DNA of 64,000 nt from Anaerolineae bacterium (GCA_027494055.1 JAOSJO010000026.1:129094-193093); one strand, 5' to 3'; positions 10,308 through 20,448 are shown, numbered from the stretch's first letter. The notes: generated by a model from the sequence alone, not told the origin. Translations and numbers: made by a program.

Positions 10308-11372
10308 CTACAGCCTCGTCTCCGGAAGCGTATCGCCGGCGAGACCCCAGCGCGCGTCGTTGAAGATGATCGGGCGGCGCTGCCGGCGCATCTGCACCGC
10401 CCAGGCGCCCAACTGCGCATCGCTCAGGCGCGGTATCCTGCCGGCGGCGGGGGGCTGTTTGGCGTCGATCATGCTATCGCCGGTGCGCCGGCTGTGGTCG
10501 ATGTGGTAGATCACCATCGGCGGCTTGAGCGCCGCTTCCCGCACGCCGGCGTGGTAGGCCATGTAGCAGAACAGCGCGTCGATGTGCGTGGCCGACATCG
10601 TGAGTTCCGGGTAGCCGTGCAGGTCGAACCAGTGCCGGCGCGCAAGCAGGGTGAAATCGCCCGGCGCGTTCGCGTGGATGTCGCTGCGCACGCGGAGCCG
10701 GCCCGGCAGGAAGCGCGCCCACAGCCGCTGCCGGAGCGCCTGGCGCGGCGTCAGGTACGGGTAGATGCGCCCGATCGGGCCGGGGAAGCCCGGCTCGAAG
10801 TTGGCGATCTCGTAGCGCGTGTAGGCGCGGATCACGTTCTCGCGGCAGAACGCGAGGCGTTCCTGCGTTGACATGTCGAGCGGCGTGTCCGGCGGCACGT
10901 CGTAGCGGTCAACGCGGTACATGACGCCTTCCTCCAGCCGCCCCGACGCCAGGAAGCTGAAGAGTTCTTCCGCGAAGAGGATGTCGATGTTGGTCGCGAG
11001 GATGAAGCGGCCCCGCGCGCGGCGGATGCCGACGTTCTTGGCGATCATCTGGAAGAGCGGCAGCCGGTCGCTGTAGCCGAAGCGGTTGTGGCACGTCTCC
11101 GGCACTTCGATGAAGCGCACCGTGCACGGGCCGCCGTCCGCGGGCCAGTCGAGCGCCTCGGCGAGGCGGGGCCGGTCTGCCGGCGGGTTCCACTCCACGA
11201 AGACCAGCTCGCTGTCGAGGGCGTGGCGGCGCGCCTGTTCCAGCAGGCTGGTCACGAACAACTGCATCCGGTGCGTCAGGCCGCCGCCGTGGCCGTCGTT
11301 GCGCGAGGTGACGACGAAGCTGATATAGGGGGCGTCGCGTTTGCGTCCGATTCTGCCATTGGGTTTACTCAA
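10308..11372 (-). CDS. Glycosyltransferase family 2-like protein
   Basis: About 354 residues. The start is a TTG at 11372 that overlaps the stop of the upstream GT4 gene by 8 bases; no better start lies before the homologous region YISFVVTSRND. The fold signals are SFVV.SRND, ELVFVEWNPP, QMIAKNVGIRRARG and FILATNIDILFAEELF, the last holding a DxD-like NID site. A second half with NAPGDFTLLARRHWFDLHGYPE and IYHIDHSRRTGDS would contact the acceptor. It is soluble and cytosolic by sequence. It lies inside the glycan operon with overlapping neighbours on both sides. Specificity is unknown. Confidence 0.7.
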   Translation of the reverse strand: MSKPNGRIGRKRDAPYISFVVTSRNDGHGGGLTHRMQLFVTSLLEQARRHALDSELVFVEWNPPADRPRLAEALDWPADGGPCTVRFIEVPETCHNRFGYSDRLPLFQMIAKNVGIRRARGRFILATNIDILFAEELFSFLASGRLEEGVMYRVDRYDVPPDTPLDMSTQERLAFCRENVIRAYTRYEIANFEPGFPGPIGRIYPYLTPRQALRQRLWARFLPGRLRVRSDIHANAPGDFTLLARRHWFDLHGYPELTMSATHIDALFCYMAYHAGVREAALKPPMVIYHIDHSRRTGDSMIDAKQPPAAGRIPRLSDAQLGAWAVQMRRQRRPIIFNDARWGLAGDTLPETRL

Positions 11373-12742
11373 ACCAGCGCGCCACGATTGTACCGTACCA
11401 GCCGAGATAGTCATCCACCATGCGGTCGCGGTCGAAGCGCGCGCGGGCGTCCGCTGCCGCCGCTGCGCTGAAGCGCTGCCGCACATCCGCGTCGACCAGC
11501 AGGGAGGCGGCGCGGCCGGCGAGGGCCTCAGCGTCGCCCGGCGGGGTCAGGAACCCCGTCACGCCTTCCGTGACCTGCTCCGGGGTGCCGCCCACTGCCG
11601 TCGCCACGACCGGCGCGCCGCACGCGAGCGCCTCCAGCACGGCACGGGGAAGGTGTCGGCTTTGGTTGCGTGCATGTAAACATCCGCCGCCTGGTAGTAG
11701 CGCGCCAGCGTCGCCGGGTCGCGCGTGAAGGGCGCATAGGTGAGCGCCGCCGCGCCGATCTGCTCGGCGGGGGCGTCCATGCCCAGCGCGACGAAGCGCA
11801 CCGCCGCCCCGCGCAGCCGCTCCGCGATCCGGGGCAGCGCGGCGCGCAAGGTTGCGTGGTCTTTCCAGGGGTTCTCCGGCTGCGCCATGAAGAGCAGCGT
11901 CGTGTCGTCCGGCGGGAGGCCCAGCGCCGCGCGCGCTGCGCGCCGGTCCGCCGGGGCGAAGACCGTTAGGTCCACGCCGTTGGGGATGACGCGCGCCTCC
12001 GCGATGGCCGGGGCCAGCATCGAGCGCGCGACTCTGTCCATCAGCCAGCGGGAGGGCGTCGCCACGTACAGCCGGCTCCGCGCGTAGACCCGGCGCTTGC
12101 GTCGCCAGTTGAAGGCGGTCGCGTCGCGCGCAATTGCGGGCGGGATGGTGAGGTCGGGGCACTGGCCGCAGCCGGTCTCCCAGCGCGTGCAGGCGAATGC
12201 GTGCGCGCAGTGCCCGCTCAGCAGCCAGGCGTCGTGCAGGGTCAGCACCACTGGCGTTTGTTCCGAAAGCCAGGGGAGCGCGCGCAGGTCAAAGTAATCG
12301 CCGTGCAGGTTGTGCGCGTGGACGATGTCGGGCTTCTGGGGCGGCAGTTGGAGCAGCCGCCGCGTGCCGGGAAGTTGAAGTCCTCCACGCCAAGCGACCG
12401 GCCCGGCAGCGCCAGCGCGCGCGCGGCGTCGGCGAGGGCGGCGCACAGCGCGCTCCATGGCCGGCTCAGCCGCCAGACGGCGCGCCGGTCGAGTTGTCTG
12501 GGGTGCCGCAGCGCGCGGAGGCGCGCCTCCGCGCCCCACCAGAAATGCGGCCACGCGCCGTGCCGCCCCGCGTTGGGGATTTCGTACACGTCCGGGTCGT
12601 CGCTGTGCCGGTAGCCCACCGCCATCCAGGCCTCCAGGCCGCGCGCGCGGTACGCCTGGAAGAGCGCGCGGGCGATCTGCTCCGCGCCGCCGGCCACGTC
12701 GTGCGTGCTCACCTGCAGGATGCGCAGCGGGCGCTCAGTCAC
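11365..12742 (-). CDS. GT4 family glycosyltransferase (two frameshifts)
   Basis: Three frames combine into one GT-B protein. The N-terminus is LRILQVSTHDVAGGAEQIAR from a GTG at 12742 overlapping the deacetylase stop. The middle is DIVHAHNLHGDYF, VVLTLHDAWLLSGHCAH, CTRWETGCGQCPDL (a Cys cluster common in this subfamily) and VIPNGVDLTVF. The C-terminal nucleotide site is ADTFPRAVLEALACGAPVVATAVGGTPE, with the E-x7-E pattern of GT4 enzymes. One base is missing near 12370 (CCGGGC to CCGGC) and one near 11648-11652 (a C run in TTCCCC). A retaining sugar transfer to a lipid-linked glycan is the family role; the sugar cannot be told. Confidence 0.85.
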
Positions 12743-13767
12743 CGAACCACGCCTCCAACATGCTGGCAAAGGTCGCGAAGTCCCAGTCGCGCACGATGAA
12801 GCGCGGCAGCGCAAACGGATCGACGCCCGGCTCGACGCGGCCGGCGAAGTTGGCGCACGCGCAGGTGAAGCCGGCCTCACGCACCAGCGCGACCGTCTCC
12901 GCCGTGTAGTCGCCCGGCGCGCCGTAGGGGTAGGAGAAGCTGGTCACGGGGCGACCCGTCAGCGCCGACAGGCGCGCCTGGCTCTCGACGATCTCCGCGC
13001 GCTGCACCGCCGGGGGCAGCGCGGCCAGCACCGGATGGTTCACCGTGTGCGCGCCCACCTCGACCAGCCCGCCAACGGCCAGCGCGGCGACCTCGCCCGG
13101 CTGGAGCGCGCGGTGCGTCGGGCGGGCGGTCGCGTCCACGCCGGCCCACGCCTGAAGCTGCGCCAGCGCCGCCGCGCGCTGCGCCGGCGACAGGGAACGC
13201 AGCAGCGGGTGCAGCGCGCGGTAGATCGCGTGGCGCGGCGTCGGATCCGCCGCGTCGAGCACGGTCCAGCCGCGATGGCGCGCGTAATCGTCCGCGCTGT
13301 AGCTGGCGGCGGCGCCCAGCCGCCATTCGTGCGCCCTCCCCGTCGATGGCGAGCGTCAGCGTCTCCGGGCGCGCGCCCGGCAGAAGCAGCAGCCGCTCCA
13401 GCTCGTCCCACCAGAACTCATGCGCCTGGCCCGTATGCCCGGTCACGACAAACACCGTCGCGGGGACCTGATGGGCCTCCAGCAGGGGTTTGGCGTGGTG
13501 CAGGTTGTCGGCGTAGCCGTCGTCGAATGTGACAGCGACGGCCCGGTGCGGGACGCGCCCGCGCCGGAGCGCCTGCGCCAGATCGGGAAGGGACATCGGG
13601 CGGTAGTGTGCGCGCAGGTGGTCGAGATGCTGTGCAAAGCGCGTCGGCGCGACGCTGAGCAACTGTGGGTCCGCTTCCAGGGCCGCCACGCGGTGATAGA
13701 GCAGGATGGCGGCGTGCGGCCTCAGCCGGCCCGCGATGCGCTCCCGGAGGCTGTGGAGGCTACGCAT
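12735..13767 (-). CDS. Polysaccharide deacetylase (NodB homology domain), one frameshift
   Basis: The protein starts MRSLHSLRERIAGRL and has ILLYHRV, then AVAVTFDDGYADN with the metal/catalytic Asp pair, the zinc-binding VGAHTVNHPVLAAL (HxxxH) and FSYPYGAPGDY, which are the ordered motifs of NodB-type carbohydrate esterase 4 enzymes. One extra base lies near 13330 within GGCGCACGAATGG; past it EWRLGA and YARHRGWTVLDAADP read on. There is no signal peptide, so it probably acts in the cytosol on a glycan intermediate or belongs to the TIM-barrel-like subgroup without secretion. It overlaps the GT4 gene by 8 bases and lies 3 bases after the sulfotransferase remnant. Confidence 0.85.
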
Positions 13768-13770
13768 GGC

Positions 13771-13962
13771 CTACTGCGCGTCCCGCCACTTCAGGAGCGC
13801 CCGAATGCGTCGGCGGGGTTGCACAACGCGCCGCTGCGCGTCGGTGAGCGCGAAGAAGCGGTCGAGCGTGTCGTTGCGCACCCGCCAAGTCCCGCCCGTC
13901 TTGGGGGTGTGCAGGAAGATCAGTGCGGGCCGGGTGTCCCTGTCTGAAGCTTCAGGCGGCAT
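13771..13962 (-). pseudogene. Truncated sulfotransferase remnant
   Basis: A 63-codon reading frame starts with ALIFLHTPKTGGT, the PAPS-binding P-loop of the sulfotransferase family, and then jumps to NDTLDRFFALTDAQ, which matches DTLDEFFALTDAE of the next gene. About 20 residues between the two blocks and everything beyond residue 50 are missing, including the second PAPS-binding motif. It therefore looks like the deleted remains of a third tandem copy of the two sulfotransferase genes upstream. A short functional protein is unlikely. Confidence 0.7.
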
Positions 13963-13965
13963 CGC

Positions 13966-14847
13966 CTACCCTCCCGGCCTGAGCTTTGCCGGCAACTGGC
14001 TGATGATGCGCCGGCCTCGGTGGATTTTGCCAGGGAGGTTGTGCCGCTGCCACACATCAGTGTAGAGCCGGTTGAGCAGGCGGAAGGCCTGCACCTCGGT
14101 GCGGGTAACCCCGGTCTCGCGGAGTTGCGCGTCCAGCAGCCGGTGGGCGAGGGCGTAAAGCTCGGTATCCAGGCGGTGGCGCGCCTCGATGAGGGCGCGC
14201 GTTTCGGGCGCGAGCGCCTCTTTCGCCGGGCGGCCCGAAGTGACATTCAGCTTCAGGTAGAAGACGTTGCCCCAGCCCAGGCGGCGGCGCAGCAGCAGCA
14301 GGAACTCATCGAAGCGCTCTGTCACCCCCACGGCCTGAAACTGCGTCGCCAGGTTGCGCCGGGCGATGTCGCCGGCCTGCGCCGCCTCCTCCGCCGTCCA
14401 GTCCGCGCTTACCCAGGATTTCCGCGCGTCGTAGTCATAGAAGCCGCTTATCCAGCGCGTCATTGTATCGCCGCCGTGCCTCTCGGTGTATTCGTGCAGC
14501 GTCGTGCCTTCCTCGAGAAAGCGTCTGTGGCGCGGGTGGGCGGGGTTGTGGCGGACGTAATAGTATTCGGAGACGAAGCGCGTCACCGGGTCGCGCAGCA
14601 ACGTGATGTACGTCGCCGGCCGGGGCATCCAGCGATGCAGCCCGAAGGGCATGTGGCCTCTCAGGCACCGGATGGGCTGCTTCTCCGCGTCGGTGAGGGC
14701 GAAGAATTCATCCAGCGTGTCGATGTTCGTGTGGTAGATCGCCTCCGGCGGGTAGTGGCGGTCGATGAGGGTGTTCAGTGTGACGCCCGCTGTCTTCGGA
14801 ATGTGCAGAAAGATCAGCACGGCGTCAGGTTCGGCGGGTGCGCTCAT
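13966..14847 (-). CDS. Sulfotransferase family protein, copy 1
   Basis: 293 residues, close to the usual size. VLIFLHIPKTAGVTLNTLID is the 5'-phosphosulfate loop that binds PAPS, and ITLLRDPVTRFVSEYYYVR is the 3'-phosphate motif with the Arg-Asp-Pro and Ser. The likely reaction is sulfate transfer from PAPS to a sugar hydroxyl in the cytosol. Its stop is close to the remnant and its ATG overlaps the stop of copy 2 by four bases (ATGA). The N-terminal third is nearly identical to copy 2 at the DNA level, while the C-terminal half has drifted, so the two probably share a reaction but not an acceptor. Confidence 0.85.
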   Translation of the reverse strand: MSAPAEPDAVLIFLHIPKTAGVTLNTLIDRHYPPEAIYHTNIDTLDEFFALTDAEKQPIRCLRGHMPFGLHRWMPRPATYITLLRDPVTRFVSEYYYVRHNPAHPRHRRFLEEGTTLHEYTERHGGDTMTRWISGFYDYDARKSWVSADWTAEEAAQAGDIARRNLATQFQAVGVTERFDEFLLLLRRRLGWGNVFYLKLNVTSGRPAKEALAPETRALIEARHRLDTELYALAHRLLDAQLRETGVTRTEVQAFRLLNRLYTDVWQRHNLPGKIHRGRRIISQLPAKLRPGG

Positions 14848-15731
14848 TTCGCATCCCTCTGGCGCGCGATCCGCGCCGGCAGCCGCCGGATGGTGTACGC
14901 GCCCCGGCGCAGCACGGTCCGAAGCCGGCGGCGGTGCGAGACGTCGGCGTAGAGCCGGTTCAACAGCCGGAACAGCCGCAGCTCGACCTGGAAGGCGAGG
15001 CCCTGCGCGCGCACCTGCGCGTCAAACTGCGCCTTGGCGTGGGCGTAGAGCGCGATGTCCTCGCGGTTGGCCTGTGCAATCGCGGCGAGGGTGGCGCGCG
15101 GTATTGCGTTGTGGGGGCGGCGCGCCCGCGTGACGTTCTGCCGTGTGTAGAGGATGCGCCGCCAGCCATGCACGCGCCGCAGCAACAACAGGAACTCGTC
15201 GAAGCGCTCGGTCAGGCCGGCCACGCTGAAGTAAGCTGCAAGGTGGCGCTGCGCAGTCGCGACGGCGTCCGCCGGCAGGGGGTTCGGCAGCCAGTCCCCG
15301 GTTTCCGCGAACCCGCAGAGCCACCGCGTCATTAGGTTCGGCTCGCCGATCTCGATGTATGCCTCAAGTGTGACATCATTCGCGATTAGATGCTCGTGGA
15401 AAGAATGATCGGGGCTGGTGCGAATGTACGTGTACTCGGAGACGAAGCGCGCGACCGGCTCACGCAGCAACGTGAGGTACGTCGCCGGCCGGGGGAGCGC
15501 CGCGTGCAGCCCGAAGGGCATGTGGCCTCTCAGGCACCGGATGGGCTGCTTCTCTGCGTCGGTGAGCGCGAAGAAGTCATCCAGCGCCTCGATGTGCGTT
15601 TGGTAGATCGCCTCTGGCGAGTAGTGGCGGTCGATGAGGGTGTTCAGCGTGACGCCCGCCGTCTTCGGAACGTGCAGGAAAATCAGCGCGGCGTCGGGTG
15701 CGGCGGGCGGCGTTCCAGGCGTGCGGCTCAT
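14844..15731 (-). CDS. Sulfotransferase family protein, copy 2
   Basis: 295 residues with ALIFLHVPKTAGVTLNTLID (PAPS loop) and LTLLREPVARFVSEYTYIR (3'-phosphate site; the usual RDP is REP). RHYSPEAIYQTHIEALDDFF and LRGHMPFGLHAALPRPATY match copy 1 block by block. Junctions on both sides are ATGA-type four-base overlaps, so expression is coupled to the methyltransferase upstream and copy 1 downstream. Function is predicted as glycan sulfation with PAPS; the acceptor is unknown. Confidence 0.85.
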   Translation of the reverse strand: MSRTPGTPPAAPDAALIFLHVPKTAGVTLNTLIDRHYSPEAIYQTHIEALDDFFALTDAEKQPIRCLRGHMPFGLHAALPRPATYLTLLREPVARFVSEYTYIRTSPDHSFHEHLIANDVTLEAYIEIGEPNLMTRWLCGFAETGDWLPNPLPADAVATAQRHLAAYFSVAGLTERFDEFLLLLRRVHGWRRILYTRQNVTRARRPHNAIPRATLAAIAQANREDIALYAHAKAQFDAQVRAQGLAFQVELRLFRLLNRLYADVSHRRRLRTVLRRGAYTIRRLPARIARQRDAK

Positions 15732-16549
15732 GGCGCGTCCCTGTCGGGATTGTGCGGCGGCGCGCCGGCGGCAGTTTGCGGCTTCACCGCGCGCACCGTG
15801 ATGAGCAGTTCATAGTCCGGGTCGTGGAACGCAAGCTCTCCCCGGCGCAGGTCATCGCTGGCGAGGCCGTAGAGATACGCGGCAGCGTCCAGGACGTTGC
15901 CATGCGCCTGGACCTCGACGCCCGCGGGCGGCCAGCATTCTTCGAAGAGCCGGCGCGCCGAGGCGGTGGTGAAGCGCCAGTACTCGCCCCAACGGTCCAT
16001 GTCGTAGCGGCTGATCTGGCTGATGCCCGGCACGCTCACCAGCGCCACGCCGCCCGGCTTGAGGAGGCGGTACACGGTGCGGACGGCAGCGTGCACGTCG
16101 TAGATCACGTTGAGCGTCTGCGTCAGGATCACGCAGTCAAACGCCTCCGCCGGCAGGTCGTCGCCGCGCGTCAGGTCGCCGACGAGGGTGGCGTGCGGGC
16201 TTCCCTCGGCGATGTGGAGCACGTCGCTCTGGGTCACGCGGTCGCCGCCGAACCTGCGCGTGTACGCGGGGTCGCCGATTTCGAGCACGCGCCCGGCAAT
16301 GTCGTCGGCGTGCGCCGCCAGAAAGCGCTCGATGTACCACCGGCAGATCGGCAAGCCGCGACCGATGCCGAATTCCCGGTTGACCGGCTGCACCCGGCGC
16401 AACGCGCCAAACCGCACCCACCCGACCGGCGGCCACACGCTGAAGCGCGCCCGCTGCGCTGCCAGCCAGCGCCGCGCCGACTCCGGGACGAGCCGCGCTG
16501 CCCGCGAACGTATCTTTGCCGGGATGCGTCTAAGCTTTGCGCTTCGCAT
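15728..16549 (-). CDS. Class I SAM-dependent methyltransferase
   Basis: 273 residues. A basic N-terminal stretch is followed by GRVLEIGDPAYTRRFGG (SAM motif I), VLHIAEGSPHATLVGDLTRGDDLP, FDCVILTQTLNVIYDV and LLKPGGVALVSVPG (motifs II-III). The fold is Rossmann-like and soluble. The type LEIGDxxYTRRFGG is one I associate with methyltransferases in surface-glycan loci. It overlaps the preceding MTase-FkbM gene by 20 bases and the next sulfotransferase by four, so it is part of the same transcript. The target is probably a sugar hydroxyl. Confidence 0.75.
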   Translation of the reverse strand: MRSAKLRRIPAKIRSRAARLVPESARRWLAAQRARFSVWPPVGWVRFGALRRVQPVNREFGIGRGLPICRWYIERFLAAHADDIAGRVLEIGDPAYTRRFGGDRVTQSDVLHIAEGSPHATLVGDLTRGDDLPAEAFDCVILTQTLNVIYDVHAAVRTVYRLLKPGGVALVSVPGISQISRYDMDRWGEYWRFTTASARRLFEECWPPAGVEVQAHGNVLDAAAYLYGLASDDLRRGELAFHDPDYELLITVRAVKPQTAAGAPPHNPDRDAP

Positions 16550-18137
16550 AGATCAACAAGAAATAGTGAGTATGTTCTGTCAGGCGGAAAGGCGGCTGCA
16601 CGCCAGGGGTTGGTCTGCGGGTCGAAGGCGTTGACCAGGTACTCGAAGCCCTGCTCGTGGAGCAGCGTGAGGAGGTTGTGCAGCGTGCGCGGCAGCCCCG
16701 GCAGATGGTGGTACTCGATGACAAGCTCGCGCACCTTGCGCAGCCGGTCGGCGGTGTCGGCGAGCACGACCCATTCCGCGCCCTCGATGTTGAGCTTCAC
16801 GAAGTCGGCCGGCGCGTCGAGGTAGTCGCGCAGGCGCACGCACGGGACCTCGACCGTTTTCCAGCCGTCGGGAGCGCCGCCGGGCATCTGCGCGGCGAGG
16901 GCGCTGCCGTACTTGCCGTCGGCGTAGAACGTCATCACGCCGGCGCGCGCGCTGACCGCCGCCTGCACCAGCTCCACGCCCGAAAGGGGCGTTGCGCGCG
17001 ATGTTCTCTTCCAGGTAGGGGTAGACAATGGGGTCCGCTTCGAACCCGACGATCTGCGCCTGCGGGTAGCAGCGCTTGAAGTACAGGATCGACATCCCGA
17101 TGTTGCTGCCGCAGTCGAGGATGCGCGGGTCTGGACGCGACGCGGTGAAGTGGTACAGGCGGTTAACGAAGAGGTCCTTGTACATCGTGTAGAAGTTGGG
17201 CGCGTCGTTGATGCGCACCGTGTAGCCGAGGCATTCCTCGACGCCAGAAGTGCGCGGCGGGTCGCTCATCATCCGCCCCCGGAGCGCATCGAGGCGGCGG
17301 CGCGTCTGCATAGCGCGCCACTGCTCGCGCAGGCGCGGTGGTAACACGCGGGAGGGCAGCCGCTTGAGCATAGGGGTCAGCCTCCCTGGCGTCCACGGTT
17401 CGCGATACGGCGGCTTCTCCGCCGCCCACCCCGCTGGCTTGACCATCCGCGCACAGATCTGCAATGGATAGGTCATATCGACGTGATCGCGTTCGCGCTG
17501 TGTGAGGTGTTCGGCGGGGAGGTTCATCTGGTAGGCGATCTGGGTGAAGAGGTTGCCCTGCACCACAAGCTGAAAGTCGGCGTCTGTGAGGCCGATGACC
17601 CGGAGGAGGTTCTCGACCTGGATCGGGGTGAAGAACCAGTAGGAGTAGAAGGTGCCGCCCGTGCCCATATCGAGGCCATCGCCCAGGTACGTGTAAAGGC
17701 ACGGGAAGTTGACCAGCAGCACGCCTCCAGGCTTGAGGATGCGGACCGCGTGGTAGAGCGCCGCCTCGATATCGTAGATGATGTGCATGGTGAACGGGAT
17801 GACAAAACAATCGTAGGTATCGCCTGGAACATGGTCGGCGCGGCTGAGGTCGGCCACGACGTTGATGCGCGGGCTGTGTGCGCTCAGGTCCATTGCATCT
17901 GCCTGGGTCACAGTTTCTTTGCCGTATTGCTTCAGGGTCCATATCGAGCCGATCTCAAGGCAGCGGCCTCCGAAAATCGGCGCGGTTGGCGCTGAGGAAG
18001 CGCGCCCAGTAATCGCGCACGATCGGGGTGCCCGCAGTCTGCCCATCCTGCAGCGGGCGCAGCCGCCGGAACTGCGCGCACCGGAGGCTGCGAACCAGTG
18101 GCATGGTGAGAAACCTGGCAACAACCCGCCCTAGCAT
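16530..18137 (-). CDS. Bifunctional methyltransferase: class I MTase domain fused to FkbM-type domain (three frameshifts)
   Basis: Merged over three extra bases (near 17970 in a TTTT run, near 16988 in CCCCTTT, near 16598) the gene encodes about 534 residues. The N-terminal domain has FGGRCLEIGSIWTLKQYG (SAM motif I), DTYDCFVIPFTMHIIYDI and LKPGGVLLVNFPCLYTYLGDG. The C-terminal domain has ILDCGSNIGMSILYFK and IVGFEADPIVYPYLEENIA, then VKLNIEGAEWVVL, which are the ordered motifs of FkbM methyltransferases that O-methylate sugars. No stop separates the domains, so they are one polypeptide unless a frameshift hides one. The natural end is LTEHTHYFLLIYAKRKA at 16530. It starts at an ATG (18137) after a 159-base gap. 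Confidence 0.75.
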
Positions 18138-18296
18138 TTCCTGAACCAGAAATCGGCCTTACAAGGCCAGACACCCGCGCGACGCGCGCCGGGGGAGGCC
18201 GGTGAAGCTGCGCCGCTGCGCAGGCGTGCTTGTGAGCGCGCCACAGGTCGGCGAGTCAGGGCCGACCGCCCCAGGTCTGTCATGATGGACCCCGCG

Positions 18297-19173
18297 CTAT
18301 GCATACCCCAGGTAGGTTACCACATCGGCGGCGATTTCATCGAAGCGCGCCGCGATCCGGTCGTCGAAGTAATGCTGCCAATCCCCGTGTATGCCTTTTC
18401 GGTAGTGGGACATGATGTCTTCTTCGCCCTGCTTGCGCCCCTTGCTCAGCCTCTCGAAGCTGAAATCGTCGAGCAACTGCCTCAGCGCGTCATCGGGGAG
18501 GCGGATGTCGCAGTGGGCGAACAACTGCCGGAACAGAGGATAAGCATCCTTCCCGGTCAGGTCTTCAAAGCGGAAGACCAGGACGCTGCTGTCCTTCTGG
18601 TCGGCGCCCACCCACGACTGGAGACCCTCAAACACGCCCCACTGTGCCATCTCTTCGATGGTGTAGATCATCCCGTCCTCGAAGTTCATCCCTTCGAGAG
18701 TTTCCCTTGCGACCCGGTTGGCGTCCGTCACCATGGGGTGCGAATAGCGATTCGAGAAGTACCACGACACCGCGATGTCGCGTGGGTCGCGCATGACGAA
18801 GAAGCCTGTGAAGCCTCTCAGGTTTGGGGATGGACCGGTAGCCCTCATAGCTGATGTACATCGGGGTCAGGATCGTGCGCTCCGGGAACGGCTCGGAGAA
18901 CGTGCGCTCTGGGATGCAGCGCGTGTCGAAGCGTTCCGGCAGCGTCTCCTGGTAGGTGTGGGTTCGCAGGCCGGAATACTCATAGACCCGTTTGTCGGAG
19001 AGCATCCTCCGCACCCACTGGCTGCCGGCCTTGTACGCGCAGCAGTGGTAGATGTTGACCGAGCGCGAGCGCCAGCGAACCGGCGTTTCCGCCGGCGCTT
19101 GTTGCTTTCGCGACGGTTGCCTGATCCGCTTCCGGATCACGGTCACCAGGCGCGCGAGTCTGCCTGCTGTCAT
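18297..19173 (-). CDS. Sulfotransferase family protein (one frameshift)
   Basis: The start ATG at 19173 overlaps the Wzt stop (ATGA). NIYHCCAYKAGSQWVRRML is the PAPS phosphosulfate loop with Lys, Gly and Ser, and FFVMRDPRDIAVSWYFSNRY is the 3'-phosphate site, both well preserved. One extra A in the AAA near 18824 splits the frame; past it the sequence reads NLRGFTGFFVMRDP. Total length about 291 residues. This one is only distantly related to the tandem pair downstream, so the locus carries at least two sulfotransferase lineages. It lies directly after the exporter genes. Confidence 0.85.
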
Positions 19174-20444
19174 GCGAGTCTCTCCATTTGCCATTCAAGT
19201 TCCGGGCGGATGACGCCCACCCGCTTGCCGCCAAAGTGCGTGCCCACGCCGCCGAGGTCTTCGATGTCGAGGGTGAGCACATTGCGAAGCATCGCCAGTT
19301 GCCTGATCTGCCACATGCCGCCGAACGCCGTGAGGACCACGCGCCCCGGTTTGAGCAGGTTGCCGGGGACCTCACAGCGGCTGACGTAACGCCCCGGTTC
19401 CCTGGGGCCGACAAGCGCCTCGTTGTCAACGTCGTATGAGTCGAAGAGGTCGATGCCGTCCGAGCTGGTGAGGACCACGCCCACCCGGAAGTTGCGCGGG
19501 ATATGTTTGAACAGCCGGTACTCGATCTCGATGAAAAACGGCCGGCGCACATCGAGCACGCCGCTCACCGCCCCGTCGCTGTTCCGGATGCGCACCGCGT
19601 AGATCTTAAGCTCGTCAACTCCGGATTCGGCGACGCCGTTGGGCCACTCGCGCGCGCCGGTGTTGACCGCGTTGTTCGAAAGGTATTCGGACAGCACGTC
19701 TTCTGCCGGGCCGTCCAACTGGAGACGCCCATGATCGAGCCACAGCGCGCGCGTGCACAGGCGCGAGATGCTCGCCATGTTGTGGCTGACGTACAGCACC
19801 GTGCGCCCCTCGCTGGAGACCTCGCCCATCTTGCCGAGGCACTTCTGCTGGAAGGTCGCATCGCCCACGGCCAGCACCTCGTCCACCAGCAGGATGTTCG
19901 GCTCCAGGTGGGCGGCGACGGCGAACGCCAGCCGCACGTGCATCCCGCTGGAGTAGAACTTCACCGGCGTGTCGATGAACTGCTCGATGCCGGCGAAGGC
20001 GACAATTTCGTCGAACTTGCGCGCAATCTCCGCGCGGTTCATCCCCAGGATCGACCCGTTGAAGTAGACGTTCTCGCGCCCGGTGAGCTGGGGGTGAAAG
20101 CCGGTGCCGACCTCAAGCAGCGAGCCGACGCGCCCGCGAGTCTCCGCGCGCCCCTGCGTGGGAAGGGTGATGCGCGAGAGGATTTTCAGCAGCGTGGACT
20201 TGCCCGCGCCGTTCGCGCCGACGACGCCCAGGATTTCGCCCTGGTTGACCTCAAAAGAGATGTCGCTGAGCGCCCAGAACGTCTCCAGCAGGTCGGCGGC
20301 GCTCCGTGCCTGGCCGCGCAGCAGCCGGCGCGCGCGCCGGAAGGGCGCGGACATCGTTTCGCGCAGGGTGGCGCGCCCGATGCGCTGTGCGCCGATCTGG
20401 TAACGCTTGGAGAGGTTCTCGACCCGGATCGAAGTTTCGCTCAT
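19170..20444 (-). CDS. Polysaccharide ABC exporter ATP-binding subunit with C-terminal sugar-binding domain (Wzt-like)
   Basis: 424 residues from the ATG at 20444. The nucleotide-binding domain has GVVGANGAGKSTLLKIL (Walker A), the signature-like YSSGMHVRLAFAVAAH and ILLVDEVLAVGDATFQQKC (Walker B and D-loop), typical of O-antigen/teichoic acid exporters. After residue ~250 an extra beta domain of about 170 residues follows (VYGVRIRNSDG-like start, FFIEIEYRLFKHIP), as in Wzt proteins that recognise the modified end of their polysaccharide. Such recognition would fit the methyl- and sulfotransferases in the operon. Four bases separate it from the permease stop. Confidence 0.9.
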   Translation of the reverse strand: MSETSIRVENLSKRYQIGAQRIGRATLRETMSAPFRRARRLLRGQARSAADLLETFWALSDISFEVNQGEILGVVGANGAGKSTLLKILSRITLPTQGRAETRGRVGSLLEVGTGFHPQLTGRENVYFNGSILGMNRAEIARKFDEIVAFAGIEQFIDTPVKFYSSGMHVRLAFAVAAHLEPNILLVDEVLAVGDATFQQKCLGKMGEVSSEGRTVLYVSHNMASISRLCTRALWLDHGRLQLDGPAEDVLSEYLSNNAVNTGAREWPNGVAESGVDELKIYAVRIRNSDGAVSGVLDVRRPFFIEIEYRLFKHIPRNFRVGVVLTSSDGIDLFDSYDVDNEALVGPREPGRYVSRCEVPGNLLKPGRVVLTAFGGMWQIRQLAMLRNVLTLDIEDLGGVGTHFGGKRVGVIRPELEWQMERLA

Positions 20445-20448
20445 GGCG

